From NCBI GenBank assembly GCA_963599445.1, contig CAVBWZ010000015.1, positions 1 through 59,377 of the forward strand: a stretch of DNA of 59,377 nt, in the 5' to 3' direction. This DNA comes from UBA9732 sp963599445. Its GTDB lineage: Bacteria > Spirochaetota > Spirochaetia > Sphaerochaetales > Sphaerochaetaceae. The notes beneath the pieces were generated by a model that was not told the DNA's origin, did no database searches, and worked only from the letters and a program-made list of their open reading frames with translations. This document shows, piece after piece, positions 33,001 to 42,200 of this stretch (within the stretch, counting starts at the first letter, position 1; each line of letters opens with the position of its first letter). The position numbers and the translations under genes are program-made.

Positions 33001-33141
33001 TCCACCCAAAGACATCAAACACATTATGTAATTTTGCTAACACTTTTGTATCAAATAGCACGCATTCAAAAGAAATGCAACAAATACCACTTGTCCAAAA
33101 CTTGAAACTGTGCTTTATTAGTCGCCGAGGAGCGGGCTCGA

Positions 33142-34146
33142 ATGCAGATTAGGCTGGAGAATCTTGAACGCAGTTATGGAAATGTACACGCAGTTGATGG
33201 CATCAGCCTCTTTGTACCGCAGAACAGGATATTTGGCATAATAGGCCGCTCCGGCGCAGGGAAAAGCACATTGGTGCGCCTCATGAGCCTTCTTGAGACT
33301 CCAGATTCGGGAAAAGTTCTCTATGACGACAGACGCGTTGACAATCTCTCCAAGCAGGAACTCATAGCCCAAAGGCGCAAGATTGGAATGATCTTCCAGA
33401 ACTTCAACCTGTTCTCATCCCGCACTGCAGGACAGAACATAGCCTACCCAATGGAGATATGCGGCTATCAGAAACCCCAGATAGAAACACGGGTCCAGGA
33501 ACTTCTCAAACTCGTAGGCCTTGAAGACAGAAAGGATGCACCAATCTCCACCCTAAGCGGAGGTCAGAAGCAGCGTGTAGCCATAGCAAGGGCCCTTGCA
33601 TGCAAGCCCGAGGTCCTTTTCTGCGATGAAGCCACAAGCGCCCTCGACCCCCAGACGACGAAGTCCATACTTGAACTCATAAAGGACATCCAGAGGAAGA
33701 TGAACCTTACAGTGGTCATGATAACCCACCAGATGGAGGTCGTCAGGGATGCCTGCGACTTCGTAGCTGTTCTTGACAACGGAAGGATTGTAGAGGAAGG
33801 AACGGTGAAGGAGCTCTTCGCACATCCAAAGACGGACGTATCAAAGGACTTCCTTTCACACCTCACGACAGTTGATGCAGACCGCAGTTCAATGGTGTTC
33901 TGGTCCAACGTCCCAGGTCGTTACACGCTCAGGTTCGCAGGCGGCACTGCGGACTCCCCTGTCATATCGGAGCTCGCACGCCAGTACGGAGTGGTGTTCA
34001 ACATCCGTGGCGGCGGCATACAGCATGTTGGAGGGGATGACTTTGGAACGCTCATCTGCGACATAAGCGGAGACCCGCAGGCCGTGAAGACTTCGATTGA
34101 GAAGCTCAAGGAGAACAGCATAGTGGTCGAGGAGGCCAACGCATGA
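33142..34146 (+). CDS. metN: Methionine ABC transporter ATP-binding protein
   Basis: Energises methionine import. 334 residues: Walker A GRSGAGKST near 38, the family FQNFNLFSSRT, signature LSGGQKQRVAIARAL near 138, Walker B VLFCDEATSALDP near 160, H-loop ITHQME near 195, then a C-terminal NIL domain (~260-330, FAGGTADSPVISELARQYGV) that senses methionine and shuts the transporter. GAGGAG lies 10 nt before ATG. Overlaps metI by 4 bp. No SAM riboswitch is visible upstream. Confidence 0.94.
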   Translation: MQIRLENLERSYGNVHAVDGISLFVPQNRIFGIIGRSGAGKSTLVRLMSLLETPDSGKVLYDDRRVDNLSKQELIAQRRKIGMIFQNFNLFSSRTAGQNIAYPMEICGYQKPQIETRVQELLKLVGLEDRKDAPISTLSGGQKQRVAIARALACKPEVLFCDEATSALDPQTTKSILELIKDIQRKMNLTVVMITHQMEVVRDACDFVAVLDNGRIVEEGTVKELFAHPKTDVSKDFLSHLTTVDADRSSMVFWSNVPGRYTLRFAGGTADSPVISELARQYGVVFNIRGGGIQHVGGDDFGTLICDISGDPQAVKTSIEKLKENSIVVEEANA

Positions 34147-34808
34147 CAAAGGCTATATGGACCCTCATATTCCAATCCACACTGCAGACTCTTCAAATGG
34201 TGTTCTTCTCAACCATATTCTCCATCCTTCTTGGACTTCCTCTGGGAATCCTTCTATGCGTGACAAGACCGGAGGAACACGGAGGCATAATGCCAAGACC
34301 TGTGCTCAACAGCGTCCTTGACAAGATAGTCAACGTGCTGAGATCCTTCCCTTTCATAATACTCATGATCATTCTGTTCCCTCTTTCAAGGCTTCTTGTA
34401 GGGACGACGATAGGAACCACGGCGACCATAGTGCCGTTGTCGATTGCAGCGGCTCCGTTCGCTGCGCGAGTCATAGAGACATCACTCAAGGAGGTGGATA
34501 CGGGGGTCGTTCAGGCCGCCCGCTCCATGGGTTCCACCAACGGACAGATAATCTTCAAGGTCATGATTCCAGAGGCAATGCCGTCGTTGGTATCGGGCGT
34601 CACCCTCACGATCATAAACCTTGTTGGATACTCTGCAATGGCAGGTGCCATTGGTGGAGGCGGTCTGGGAGACCTTGCCATAAGGTATGGATACCAGCGC
34701 ACAAGGACTGACGTCATGATTGTTGCGGTCGTGATAATCCTAGTCCTTGTCGAGCTCATCCAGTTCATTGGCAACAAGATAAGCGCCCGGATTCTTTCAA
34801 AACGCTAA
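34143..34808 (+). CDS. metI: Methionine ABC transporter permease
   Basis: Membrane subunit of the MetNIQ importer. 221 residues, five hydrophobic segments, with the coupling-helix motif EVDTGVVQAARSMGSTNGQI near 118 and SGVTLTIINLVGYSAMAGAIGGGGLGDLAI typical of MetI. ATGA overlap with metN. The palindromic element copy 2 begins 12 bp after its stop, separating it from metQ. Confidence 0.95.
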   Translation: MTKAIWTLIFQSTLQTLQMVFFSTIFSILLGLPLGILLCVTRPEEHGGIMPRPVLNSVLDKIVNVLRSFPFIILMIILFPLSRLLVGTTIGTTATIVPLSIAAAPFAARVIETSLKEVDTGVVQAARSMGSTNGQIIFKVMIPEAMPSLVSGVTLTIINLVGYSAMAGAIGGGGLGDLAIRYGYQRTRTDVMIVAVVIILVLVELIQFIGNKISARILSKR

Positions 34809-34819
34809 AAAACACCACA

Positions 34820-34986
34820 GAGGAACTTGCAAAACTATGCCTCGTGTGGATTGGACATGGATTGCCGAGATGGAAGCCGTCTGAAGCGACTGAGATAATA
34901 CTTTGTGTATTATGAAGGAGCTGAAGGCGTGGTTACAGCCGTGCAGGGCATGGCCAGGACGCATGAAGGAGTTTTGAAAGTTGCTC
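34820..34986. repeat. Palindromic interspersed element, copy 2
   Basis: 167 bp, the same length as copy 1 and about 90% identical by eye. The right arm is perfect (AGTTTTGAAAGTTGCTC); the left arm has two mismatches. Its internal hairpin is ATAATAC / GTATTAT, where copy 1 has ATGATAC / GTATCAT: both partners of one pair have changed. It sits inside the met operon between metI and metQ. Confidence 0.88.
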
Positions 34987-35001
34987 CCTAATACTTATTT
35001 A

Positions 35002-35015
35002 CAAGGACATCGGTC
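35002..35015 (-). other. Copy of the recurring 14-mer word, metQ leader
   Basis: Exact GACCGATGTCCTTG on the minus strand, 30 bp before the metQ ATG and 16 bp after the palindromic element. Confidence 0.6.
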
Positions 35016-35044
35016 TAAAGAAAGACGGGTGTCGAGGAGTTGAC

Positions 35045-35857
35045 ATGAAAAAGATAGCTTTGACTTTGGTCTTGGTTTTGTTGGCTTCGTTCGCCTTCGC
35101 TGGCGGAACCAAGGAGAATGCACAGGAAAACAGTTCGAACAAGGTCGTGGTTGGAGCCACACCCGTTCCGCACGCAGAGATGCTCAACCTCATCGTCGAT
35201 GACATGGCCGCGATGGGCTACGAGCTTGAGGTCAAGGAGTTCACGGACTACGTGACGCCTAACACCGCACTTGAGGACGGCCAGCTGGATGCAAACTTCT
35301 TCCAGCACATCCCCTACATGGAATCCTTCAACGAGGAAAGGGGCTACCACCTCGTCAACGCAGGCGGCATCCATATAGAGCCGATAGCCTTGTACTCCAA
35401 GAAGTACAGCTATAGCTCCGATATCCCTGACGGTGCAACCATAGCCGTTCCGAACGACACCACGAACGAAGGCCGCGCGCTTCTTCTCCTTCAGAGCGCA
35501 GGACTAATCGAGCTTTCCTCCAGCGCAGGGATAAGTGCAACAGTCCTTGATATCACTAAGAACCCCCACAGCTTCAAGTTCGTAGAGGTCGAGGCCGCTT
35601 CCCTTCCAAGAGTCATCGAGGATGTCGATGCAGCTGTAATAAACGGCAACTATGCGATCCCGGCAGGCCTGAGCGCACTCAATGACGGACTTTTCGTGGA
35701 AGGAGCCGACAGCCCATACGTCAACATCATAGCAGTGAAGTCAGGCAACGAGGACAGTCCTGCAATCAAGGCCCTCGTCCAGTGTCTTCAGAGCCAGAAG
35801 ATCCGTGACTGGGTCCAGACCAACTATCCAAACGGAGAAGTCGTGCTGGTGTTCTAA
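35045..35857 (+). CDS. metQ: Methionine-binding protein of the MetNIQ transporter (NlpA family)
   Basis: Captures methionine outside the membrane for MetNI. 270 residues; family marks are VVVGATPVPHAEML at 34, FTDYVTPNTALEDGQLDANFFQHIPYM near 65, and NGNYAIPAGL near 198. GAGGAG lies 5 nt before ATG. Unlike most NlpA proteins, including the T. pallidum homologue, the signal peptide ends SFAFAGGTKEN without a lipobox Cys. It therefore looks like a soluble periplasmic protein cut by signal peptidase I. A terminator follows. Confidence 0.93.
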   Translation: MKKIALTLVLVLLASFAFAGGTKENAQENSSNKVVVGATPVPHAEMLNLIVDDMAAMGYELEVKEFTDYVTPNTALEDGQLDANFFQHIPYMESFNEERGYHLVNAGGIHIEPIALYSKKYSYSSDIPDGATIAVPNDTTNEGRALLLLQSAGLIELSSSAGISATVLDITKNPHSFKFVEVEAASLPRVIEDVDAAVINGNYAIPAGLSALNDGLFVEGADSPYVNIIAVKSGNEDSPAIKALVQCLQSQKIRDWVQTNYPNGEVVLVF

Positions 35858-35911
35858 AGCTGGAATCTTCCCAAAACACGTAAGCTTACAAAACGCAAAC
35901 TTACAAAACAC

Positions 35912-35946
35912 AAAAGGCTGCCGATTTCGCTATCGACAGCCTTTTT
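35912..35946. terminator. Terminator after metQ
   Basis: Stem AAAGGCTG-CGAT / ATCG-CAGCCTTT with one internal mismatch, loop TTCGCT, then TTC. Confidence 0.85.
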
Positions 35947-35991
35947 CATTTCATGTTTTCCAAGATGTCCAAAAACTGGAAAAATTTTTAG

Positions 35992-36015
35992 AATTGGACA
36001 CTTTTCTGTCCAATT
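35992..36015. repeat. Hairpin in the metQ/antiporter convergent gap
   Basis: Perfect 9-bp inverted repeat AATTGGACA / TGTCCAATT with a 6-nt loop. Confidence 0.6.
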
Positions 36016-36056
36016 TTACAATCTTGCTCTCATTTTGGACAAAGAAACCCAACGAA

Positions 36057-36097
36057 GATGATGCGAAAAACCATTCTGCCTGGTTTTTCGCATCATC
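36057..36097. terminator. Terminator after the antiporter gene
   Basis: Perfect 16-bp inverted repeat (GATGATGCGAAAAACC and its complement, 9-nt loop) just past the antiporter stop. Long A/T runs within the stem serve as the minus-strand U tract. Confidence 0.7.
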
Positions 36098-36101
36098 GAA
36101 G

Positions 36102-37403
36102 TTACTTCCTGGAGCTCTTAGGAACCGCGAACCTCTCATGAGTCTCCTTGTGTTCAGGTTTCTGTTCAATGTCACCGGACTTCGTGAGCGCCCATTTTGT
36201 GATCATTGGACCTGCAATCTCGTAGATGAAAACCGAGAACAGCACGATGTTCCTTATAAGAAGGCCATCGTATGGGCCAAGGGATTCTGCAGTGACGCAC
36301 ATTCCAAGGGCCACACCCGCCTGTGGAAGAAGCGTGTAGCCAAGGTATTTCACGACATTGTCGTCGCAACCTGTGGCCTTTGCGCTCTCGCGTGCACCAA
36401 AGTACTTTCCAAGCGAACGCGCCACGATATAGAGGATTCCAATGAGCACGACGATTGGGCTCTTGAACACGCTAAGGTTGAAGTCCGCACCGCTTATTAC
36501 AAAGAACAGAGCGAACAAAGGAGCCGTCCACTGGTCTGCCCTTGACATTATGTCGCCTGACCTCGGGCACAGGTTGCACAGCATCGTACCAAGCATCATG
36601 CACACCAAAAGAGATGAGAACGACACATTGACAGGTCCAATGTCAAAGCTCATGGAAGAAAGAGCAATCGTAATCATGACGAAGGCTATCGTCAAGGAAA
36701 GCCTGTTGGAGTTAGAGTAGAACAGCTCTTCAAGCTTAGTGAGAATTACACCCATGATGGAACCAAGAAGAAGGGATGCCACAATCTCAACCAAAGGGTT
36801 AACGATTATGGCAACAACGCTTACGGTGTTCGTAATAAGGGTCTGGGCTATTCCAAACGAAAGGGCGAACGCAACAAGACCAACGGCATCATCGAGGGCG
36901 ACTACAGGAAGAAGGATATCCGTAAGCTTACCCTTTGCCTTGTATTGCTTTACGACCATAAGTGTCGCAGCAGGGGCCGTTGCGGTGGCAATGGAGCCAA
37001 GGGTTATTGCCGCAGGCAGGCTCAGCTTGTCAGCACCTGCAATGAAATAGACGGCTACAAGCACTATGTCTACAAAGACCATTGCAGTCACAGCCTGCAC
37101 TATGCCAATGACCGTAGCCTGCTTCCCAGTACCCTCAAGATGCGAGAGCTTGAACTCGTTTCCAATCGAGAAGGCAATGAACCCAAGTGCTACGCTTGAG
37201 ATTGTGTTCACAGCATCAACATCCTCGAACGTTGGAAATCCCAAACCTGGAACACCAAGACGGCCAAGGCCATAAGGTCCTATGCAAAGACCTGCAACGA
37301 GGAATGCAGTGACATCAGGGAAATTGAGATGCAGTTTCTTGAAAAGCCTTGTCATAAGAAGACCTGCGGCCAAGGCAACCGCAATGGATAGTAGTTCAGT
37401 CAT
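36102..37403 (-). CDS. CPA2-family cation:proton antiporter
   Basis: Membrane exchanger of the Kef/NhaP-like superfamily, probably Na+ or K+ against H+. 433 residues with about twelve hydrophobic segments: TAFLVAGLCIGPYGLGRLGV near 32, the ion-site region TLGSIATATAPAATLMVV near 137, PVVALDDAVGLVAFALSFG near 168 with the Asp pair, and a late PLFALFFVISGADFNL near 295. No TrkA-N (KTN) or NAD-binding domain follows, so it is the short form without nucleotide gating. It stands alone on the minus strand. Confidence 0.85.
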   Translation of the reverse strand: MTELLSIAVALAAGLLMTRLFKKLHLNFPDVTAFLVAGLCIGPYGLGRLGVPGLGFPTFEDVDAVNTISSVALGFIAFSIGNEFKLSHLEGTGKQATVIGIVQAVTAMVFVDIVLVAVYFIAGADKLSLPAAITLGSIATATAPAATLMVVKQYKAKGKLTDILLPVVALDDAVGLVAFALSFGIAQTLITNTVSVVAIIVNPLVEIVASLLLGSIMGVILTKLEELFYSNSNRLSLTIAFVMITIALSSMSFDIGPVNVSFSSLLVCMMLGTMLCNLCPRSGDIMSRADQWTAPLFALFFVISGADFNLSVFKSPIVVLIGILYIVARSLGKYFGARESAKATGCDDNVVKYLGYTLLPQAGVALGMCVTAESLGPYDGLLIRNIVLFSVFIYEIAGPMITKWALTKSGDIEQKPEHKETHERFAVPKSSRK

Positions 37404-37579
37404 TTTCGAAAATCCTTAGATCAATTCTTGATTAATCCTTCCGGGCATAGAGCAATATCACAAAACCACTATAACGTCCAGTGTTTTGAGCCGACATTCG
37501 CATCAACATTCGCCAACTTCTTCCAATATCTTGTAATCAAAACCAAATTCGTTTGTTATCATATAAGATAGGTGGAGGG

Positions 37580-38866
37580 ATGTCTTCGAAGATGAACATT
37601 TTGGTATTCGGCTATGGACAGATGGGATGCGGGTTCGACGCAGCCTTCCACTTCTCCTCCCATGGGCACAGCGTAAGGGTCTCAGGGGCCAGGAAAGAAC
37701 CATACACGTTGGAGACGATGGAGCTTCTGGAAGGCATGGGCGTGGATTTCCGCCAGCCCGAGACCCTCAACGACGACGTAGCCTGGGCCGATATCATCGT
37801 CAAATCCAACAACATCGGTATGCAGGATGTGGAGTTTCCATCCTACAAGAAAGTGACCAACGACCTAGCCCTGTTGTTCTCCAACCCCGCCATCAAAGAC
37901 GTGAAGCTCGTATGCGTATCCGGCGCAAAAAGCAAAACCACCACAGCCAGCGCATTATGCCACGCACTGAACTACATGGGGATCAGCGCCCACATGTGCG
38001 GCAACATGGGCATAAGCGGCTTCTGCGAAATAGAACGGCTTGAAGGCGGCGACATCCCCCAATACCTGATTTGCGAACTCTCATACGGCCAAATCCGCGA
38101 CACGATAGACATAATGGACTGGGATCTCCCCTTTGTAGACGTATCCATATTCACAGGCCTAGGCTCCAAGACCGATGTCCTTGAGTCCCTCGCCCCTACC
38201 TTGACATCGGACTCCCGTATCGTGATATGCCCAGACGAATGCCGTAGGGAGCTTCTTGAAAACCTCAACAGACGGTCCAAGGACATATTCGCAGTCGAAA
38301 GCCTGTGCAGGCAAATGTCAAAGGCACTTCCCAAGTACATGGAATGGGCGTTCGCCACGCTTAGAAAGCTTGGCTTCACCGCCCCACAGGCGAACAAGGC
38401 CCTAAAGGCCTTCAAAGGAATCCCCAACAGAGGGGAGCTCGTTGCAAGAACGGACTCCCTTATGTTCATAAACGACAGTTCATCCTCCATCCCGGAAGCT
38501 GTTGGCTTCACAGTGGACAACCTTTCCAACATGCCGGTGCACCTCATATGCGGAGGCTACGGACGAGACCTCGATGCGATTGGAATGGAGAAGGCTTTGA
38601 AAAGCGTCTCATCCATACACCTGCTGTCTGGTACATTCACAAACCAAAGACTCATACCGTTTCTTGAAAGCTCCGGCATATCATACAACGGACCTTTTCC
38701 AAACATGGACGAAGCTGTCAGATCAGCCTGCAAGTGCGCCAAAGAATCCCAAAAGCTCATGCAGGTCGTCCTACTCTCTCCTGGAGTTCCCGCCCAATAC
38801 CGCTACAGAAACGAATTCTTCCGCGGCGATGCCTTCCGCAAAGCCGTCGAGGAAGCAAACAAGTAG
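37580..38866 (+). CDS. murD: MurD-like UDP-N-acetylmuramoyl-alanine--D-glutamate ligase
   Basis: Mur ligase of the peptidoglycan pathway, most like MurD: 428 residues, N-terminal Rossmann start MNILVFGYGQMG, central ATP domain, and C-terminal LICGGYGRDLD and VVLLSPGVPAQYRYRNEFFRGDAFRKAV as in MurD. The ATP loop, usually GTNGKTT, reads GAKSKTTT here, and the usual NDSKATN reads NDSSSSIPEA, so it is a divergent member. It may be the cell's only MurD or a paralogue. I start at ATG 37580 (MSSKMNI), with AGGTGGAGG just upstream; MNILV at 37592 is possible. It carries an exact copy of the 14-mer word at 38170-38183. Confidence 0.75.
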   Translation: MSSKMNILVFGYGQMGCGFDAAFHFSSHGHSVRVSGARKEPYTLETMELLEGMGVDFRQPETLNDDVAWADIIVKSNNIGMQDVEFPSYKKVTNDLALLFSNPAIKDVKLVCVSGAKSKTTTASALCHALNYMGISAHMCGNMGISGFCEIERLEGGDIPQYLICELSYGQIRDTIDIMDWDLPFVDVSIFTGLGSKTDVLESLAPTLTSDSRIVICPDECRRELLENLNRRSKDIFAVESLCRQMSKALPKYMEWAFATLRKLGFTAPQANKALKAFKGIPNRGELVARTDSLMFINDSSSSIPEAVGFTVDNLSNMPVHLICGGYGRDLDAIGMEKALKSVSSIHLLSGTFTNQRLIPFLESSGISYNGPFPNMDEAVRSACKCAKESQKLMQVVLLSPGVPAQYRYRNEFFRGDAFRKAVEEANK

Positions 38867-38880
38867 CATCAACGTTCCGT

Positions 38881-38910
38881 GGCGCACTATGGCGCATTAG
38901 GACGCATCAA
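38881..38910. repeat. 10-nt period array (inverted NNNCGCCNNN family), 3 units
   Basis: GGCGCACTAT, GGCGCATTAG and GACGCATCAA: the complement of the first units at 32921-32950. It opens a 398-bp gap (38867-39264) filled almost wholly by four arrays. Confidence 0.75.
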
Positions 38911-38930
38911 AAGTAGCTGAAGGCCACCAC

Positions 38931-39011
38931 TCTAACCGCTCTGGTCACTCTAGTCGCTCTGGGCGGTCTAGACGAACTGGCCGTTCTGGCCATTCTAGCC
39001 ATTCTAGCCGT
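38931..39011. repeat. 9-nt period array (TCTRGNCNN family), 9 units
   Basis: TCTAACCGC, TCTGGTCAC, TCTAGTCGC, TCTGGGCGG, TCTAGACGA, ACTGGCCGT, TCTGGCCAT, TCTAGCCAT, TCTAGCCGT in exact 9-nt register. Confidence 0.87.
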
Positions 39012-39040
39012 TCTAAAACGGTCTAAATCATGTCAAAGAA

Positions 39041-39120
39041 GACGCTCAGGTACGGTCAGGCACTATCAGGTGCGCTCAGGTACATTCAGGCACGCTCTGA
39101 AGCGCTCTAGCATTGTCAGA
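39041..39120. repeat. 10-nt period array (NNNNNTCAGG family), 8 units
   Basis: Decamers ending TCAGG, such as GACGCTCAGG, TACGGTCAGG, CACTATCAGG, TGCGCTCAGG, TACATTCAGG, then CACGCTCTGA and AGCGCTCTAG. Nearly the same cassette recurs at 43811-43880. Confidence 0.87.
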
Positions 39121-39129
39121 TTCAACCGT

Positions 39130-39246
39130 CCACATGCGCCACAAGCGTCTCAACCGCCATAACCGCCTCGTAAGCCACAACCGCCCCAACGGTCTTATAA
39201 GCCCCAAGCGCCCTGTAAGCCCCAACCGCCCCGTTAGCCAAAACAC
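39130..39246. repeat. 9-nt period array (CCNNAANCG family), 13 units
   Basis: Units such as CCACAAGCG, TCTCAACCG, CCATAACCG, CCCCAACGG, CCCCAAGCG, CCCTGTAAG, CCCCAACCG, all in 9-nt register. Confidence 0.87.
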
Positions 39247-39264
39247 ATTTCCCAAAGCCATGAA

Positions 39265-42200
39265 CTACTTGCTAATGGTTCCATCTGTACAATAAACAGT
39301 ACAATTGCTAGAAACCAAAGAGTTACCATTCGCCATTGAATTCCATCTCTCGACAGTACCGTCAAAGATAACAGTCGTCAGAGAACTGCAGTAGCAAAAT
39401 GCATCTTTCCCTATACTTGTAACGCTACTAGGAATTCTCATGTTCGACAGAGAACTGCAATAGTAGAAAGCCCTCTCTTCTATGCTTGTAACGCTGTCCG
39501 GTATTGTCACATTTGTCAAAGACACGCAGGAACCAAAAGCATAGCTCTTTATACCTTTGACTCCTGCAGGTATTGCTATCTCATTCAATCCTCCGCAAAC
39601 ACCAACAACAGCATTGGACTTGATTTCTATCAAGCACCCATTCTCACTTCGATATGAAGAGTTTTCCTCTTCTACTTCTATAGATGTAAGATTCTCACAG
39701 AATGCAAAGACTTCGATTCCTATGTTCTGCACATTGGAAGGTATTATTATACTGGTCAGACTTTTGCACCCACGAAAAGCTCTATCACCTATACTTATAA
39801 CACTTGATGGCAAGCTCACTGTTATGACACCATCTCCGTTCGATAATGCCTCAGAAGGTATCGATGTTGTTCCATCTGCAAAAGCAACGGAAAGTTCTTT
39901 GCAATCAATAAAAGCTCCGTCTGACCTTTCCACACTTGAAGGAATTATAATTTTCCTTAGTTTATCACAATAACTAAAAGCTGAAGCTCCTATATAGGTT
40001 ACGCTGTTTCCTAGAGAAACATTCTGCAATTCTTCGCACCCATAGAAAGCACTGGTTCCAATACGAACAGAAGCATTTTCTATAGAAACACTCTTTAGCT
40101 TTCCACAAAAACTAAAAGCACTATCACCTATTGTTTTTACACTTTTAGGTATTCTTATTTCCGTCAAACTGGAACACCCAAAAAAACCGTCAATAGACTC
40201 AATACCATCAGGCAAGTTTATATGAGTAATAGGACAAGCTGCAAAAGCATCACGACCTATTCTCTTTAAGCTATCAGGAATTTCTATCTCCTTAATTTGA
40301 CACCCTTTAAAAGCTTCCGCACCTATGAATTCAACACCATCGGGTATGGTAATTGAAACGACAGATGCATTACAAAGCGCATAATCAGGTATCGAAGTAC
40401 GTCCCTTCTCAAACTCTACGGATAATCTACGACATCCCAAAAAGGCATTTTGTCCAATACTTACAATGCTAGGTGGTATAACTACGTTTTTAAGAAGACT
40501 GCATCCTCCGAAAGCTTCGGATTCTATCTGTGTTACAGGTTTACCTTCATACGAGGAGGGAATCACAGCAGAAGTTATCTCTTTATCAATGCACTTCACG
40601 GAGTAGGAATCGGATTCTGAAAGATAGGTATAAACCAAAGGAATGATTCTCCACACAGCAATGAACGATTTATCACCTATAGAACCTTTTTCAATCGAGA
40701 CTTTTTCCACTGCTGTATCATCTGAAGCATCGGCATCCTTCCACCCTAGGAATTCATAGTTCTCCTTTTCGGGATTGACCAACGTGAACGTATCGGTTTC
40801 CACAGTATACTTCGTAGGATTGTAATACGATTCTGGAAGTGTTCCACCCACAAGGTCATAGGATATCGTGTACTCCAACAAATTCCATTTTGCATATAGT
40901 CGAATACTTGCATCCTCGCTATAAACGTCGCCAGGATTATAGTCTTTCCCATTTCCATATGGACTTATGTTCCAACAGACAAATTCGTATCCTTTTCTTG
41001 AAAGCCCAATGGGGCTCTGTGCAATTGATACGGAATCACCTTCATACTTTGACTGTTCTGGAACAGCGCCATCAAAACCATTCAAATCGTAGGTTATGGT
41101 GTATTTATTCAACTGCTTCCATACGGCAACAAAGGACTTGTTCCCAATTGAACCCTTTGTAACCGAAACACTGCCATTTGCCGTTCCATCCGCAGAGCCG
41201 GACTCCTTCCATCCTAGGAACCTATACCCTTCCCTTTCAGGATTGACCAACGTGAAGGTCTCTGTCTCTATCGTATAGTCATTTGGATTGCTTTTTCCTT
41301 CAGGATAGCTTCCATCTACCAAATCGCAGGATATCGTATATCTCACCAAACTCCATTTGGCATAAAGTTCAAGACTTGCATCGTCCCTGTATTCATAACC
41401 TGCGTTGAAGTCCGTTCCACTTCCATCTGGCTTGGTATTCCAACATTCAAATGTGTAACCTACCCTCTCCAATCCTACAGGTTCGGCTATGACTATTGAG
41501 TGGCCTTCCAGTTTGGACTGGGATTCGACTAGACCATCACCACCATTGACATCGTAGGAAATCGTGTACCTGTCAAGCTTTCTCCAAACTGCAGTGAACG
41601 AGAGATTCCCTGTAGAGCCCTTTTCTATGAGAACAGTCTTCACTTTTTCATCTGAACCTTCAGCTTGCCATCCAATAAACTCGTGCTCATTCTTCGTAGG
41701 TATTGGAAGGGAGAACGTATCGGTTTCTATTGTATACACTATGTGATTGGAACCTTCTGGAAGACACCCTTCTACAAGATTGAGCTGTATCGAATAATTC
41801 AACAAATTCCATTTTGCATAGAGTTCAAGGTCCGCATCATCGCTGTATGCATCGTTTGGGCAGTAGTCCTTTCCATTCCCATCTCTTTGGGTATTCCAAC
41901 AGGAGAACGTATAGCCAATCCTTTTGACTGTATCTGCCGACGATATGGTCAGACTCTCGCCTTTGTACTTGTACTGGGTATCGACCGTTCCGGTTCCACC
42001 GTTCAAATCATACGAGATGGTATAGGAATCCAAAGGTTTCCAACAGACCCCTTTGCTATGACAAAGTTCTTGCTAGAGGATGCATCCGAGTCGTCTTTGT
42101 ATCTCCACCCAACGAACTCGTGTCCATACCTTGTAGGATTCACTAGTATTATATCGGCGGTCTCTACTGTATACTTCGATGGATTGCTCATCCCAACTGG

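Noticed and set aside
33001..33141. SAM (S-box) riboswitch before metN
   Set aside because: None of the conserved S-box stems or motifs is recognisable in the leader.
39076..39261. Minus-strand frame with Leu/Gly/Arg three-residue repeats
   Set aside because: A by-product of the 9-nt array at 39130-39246; no start signals.
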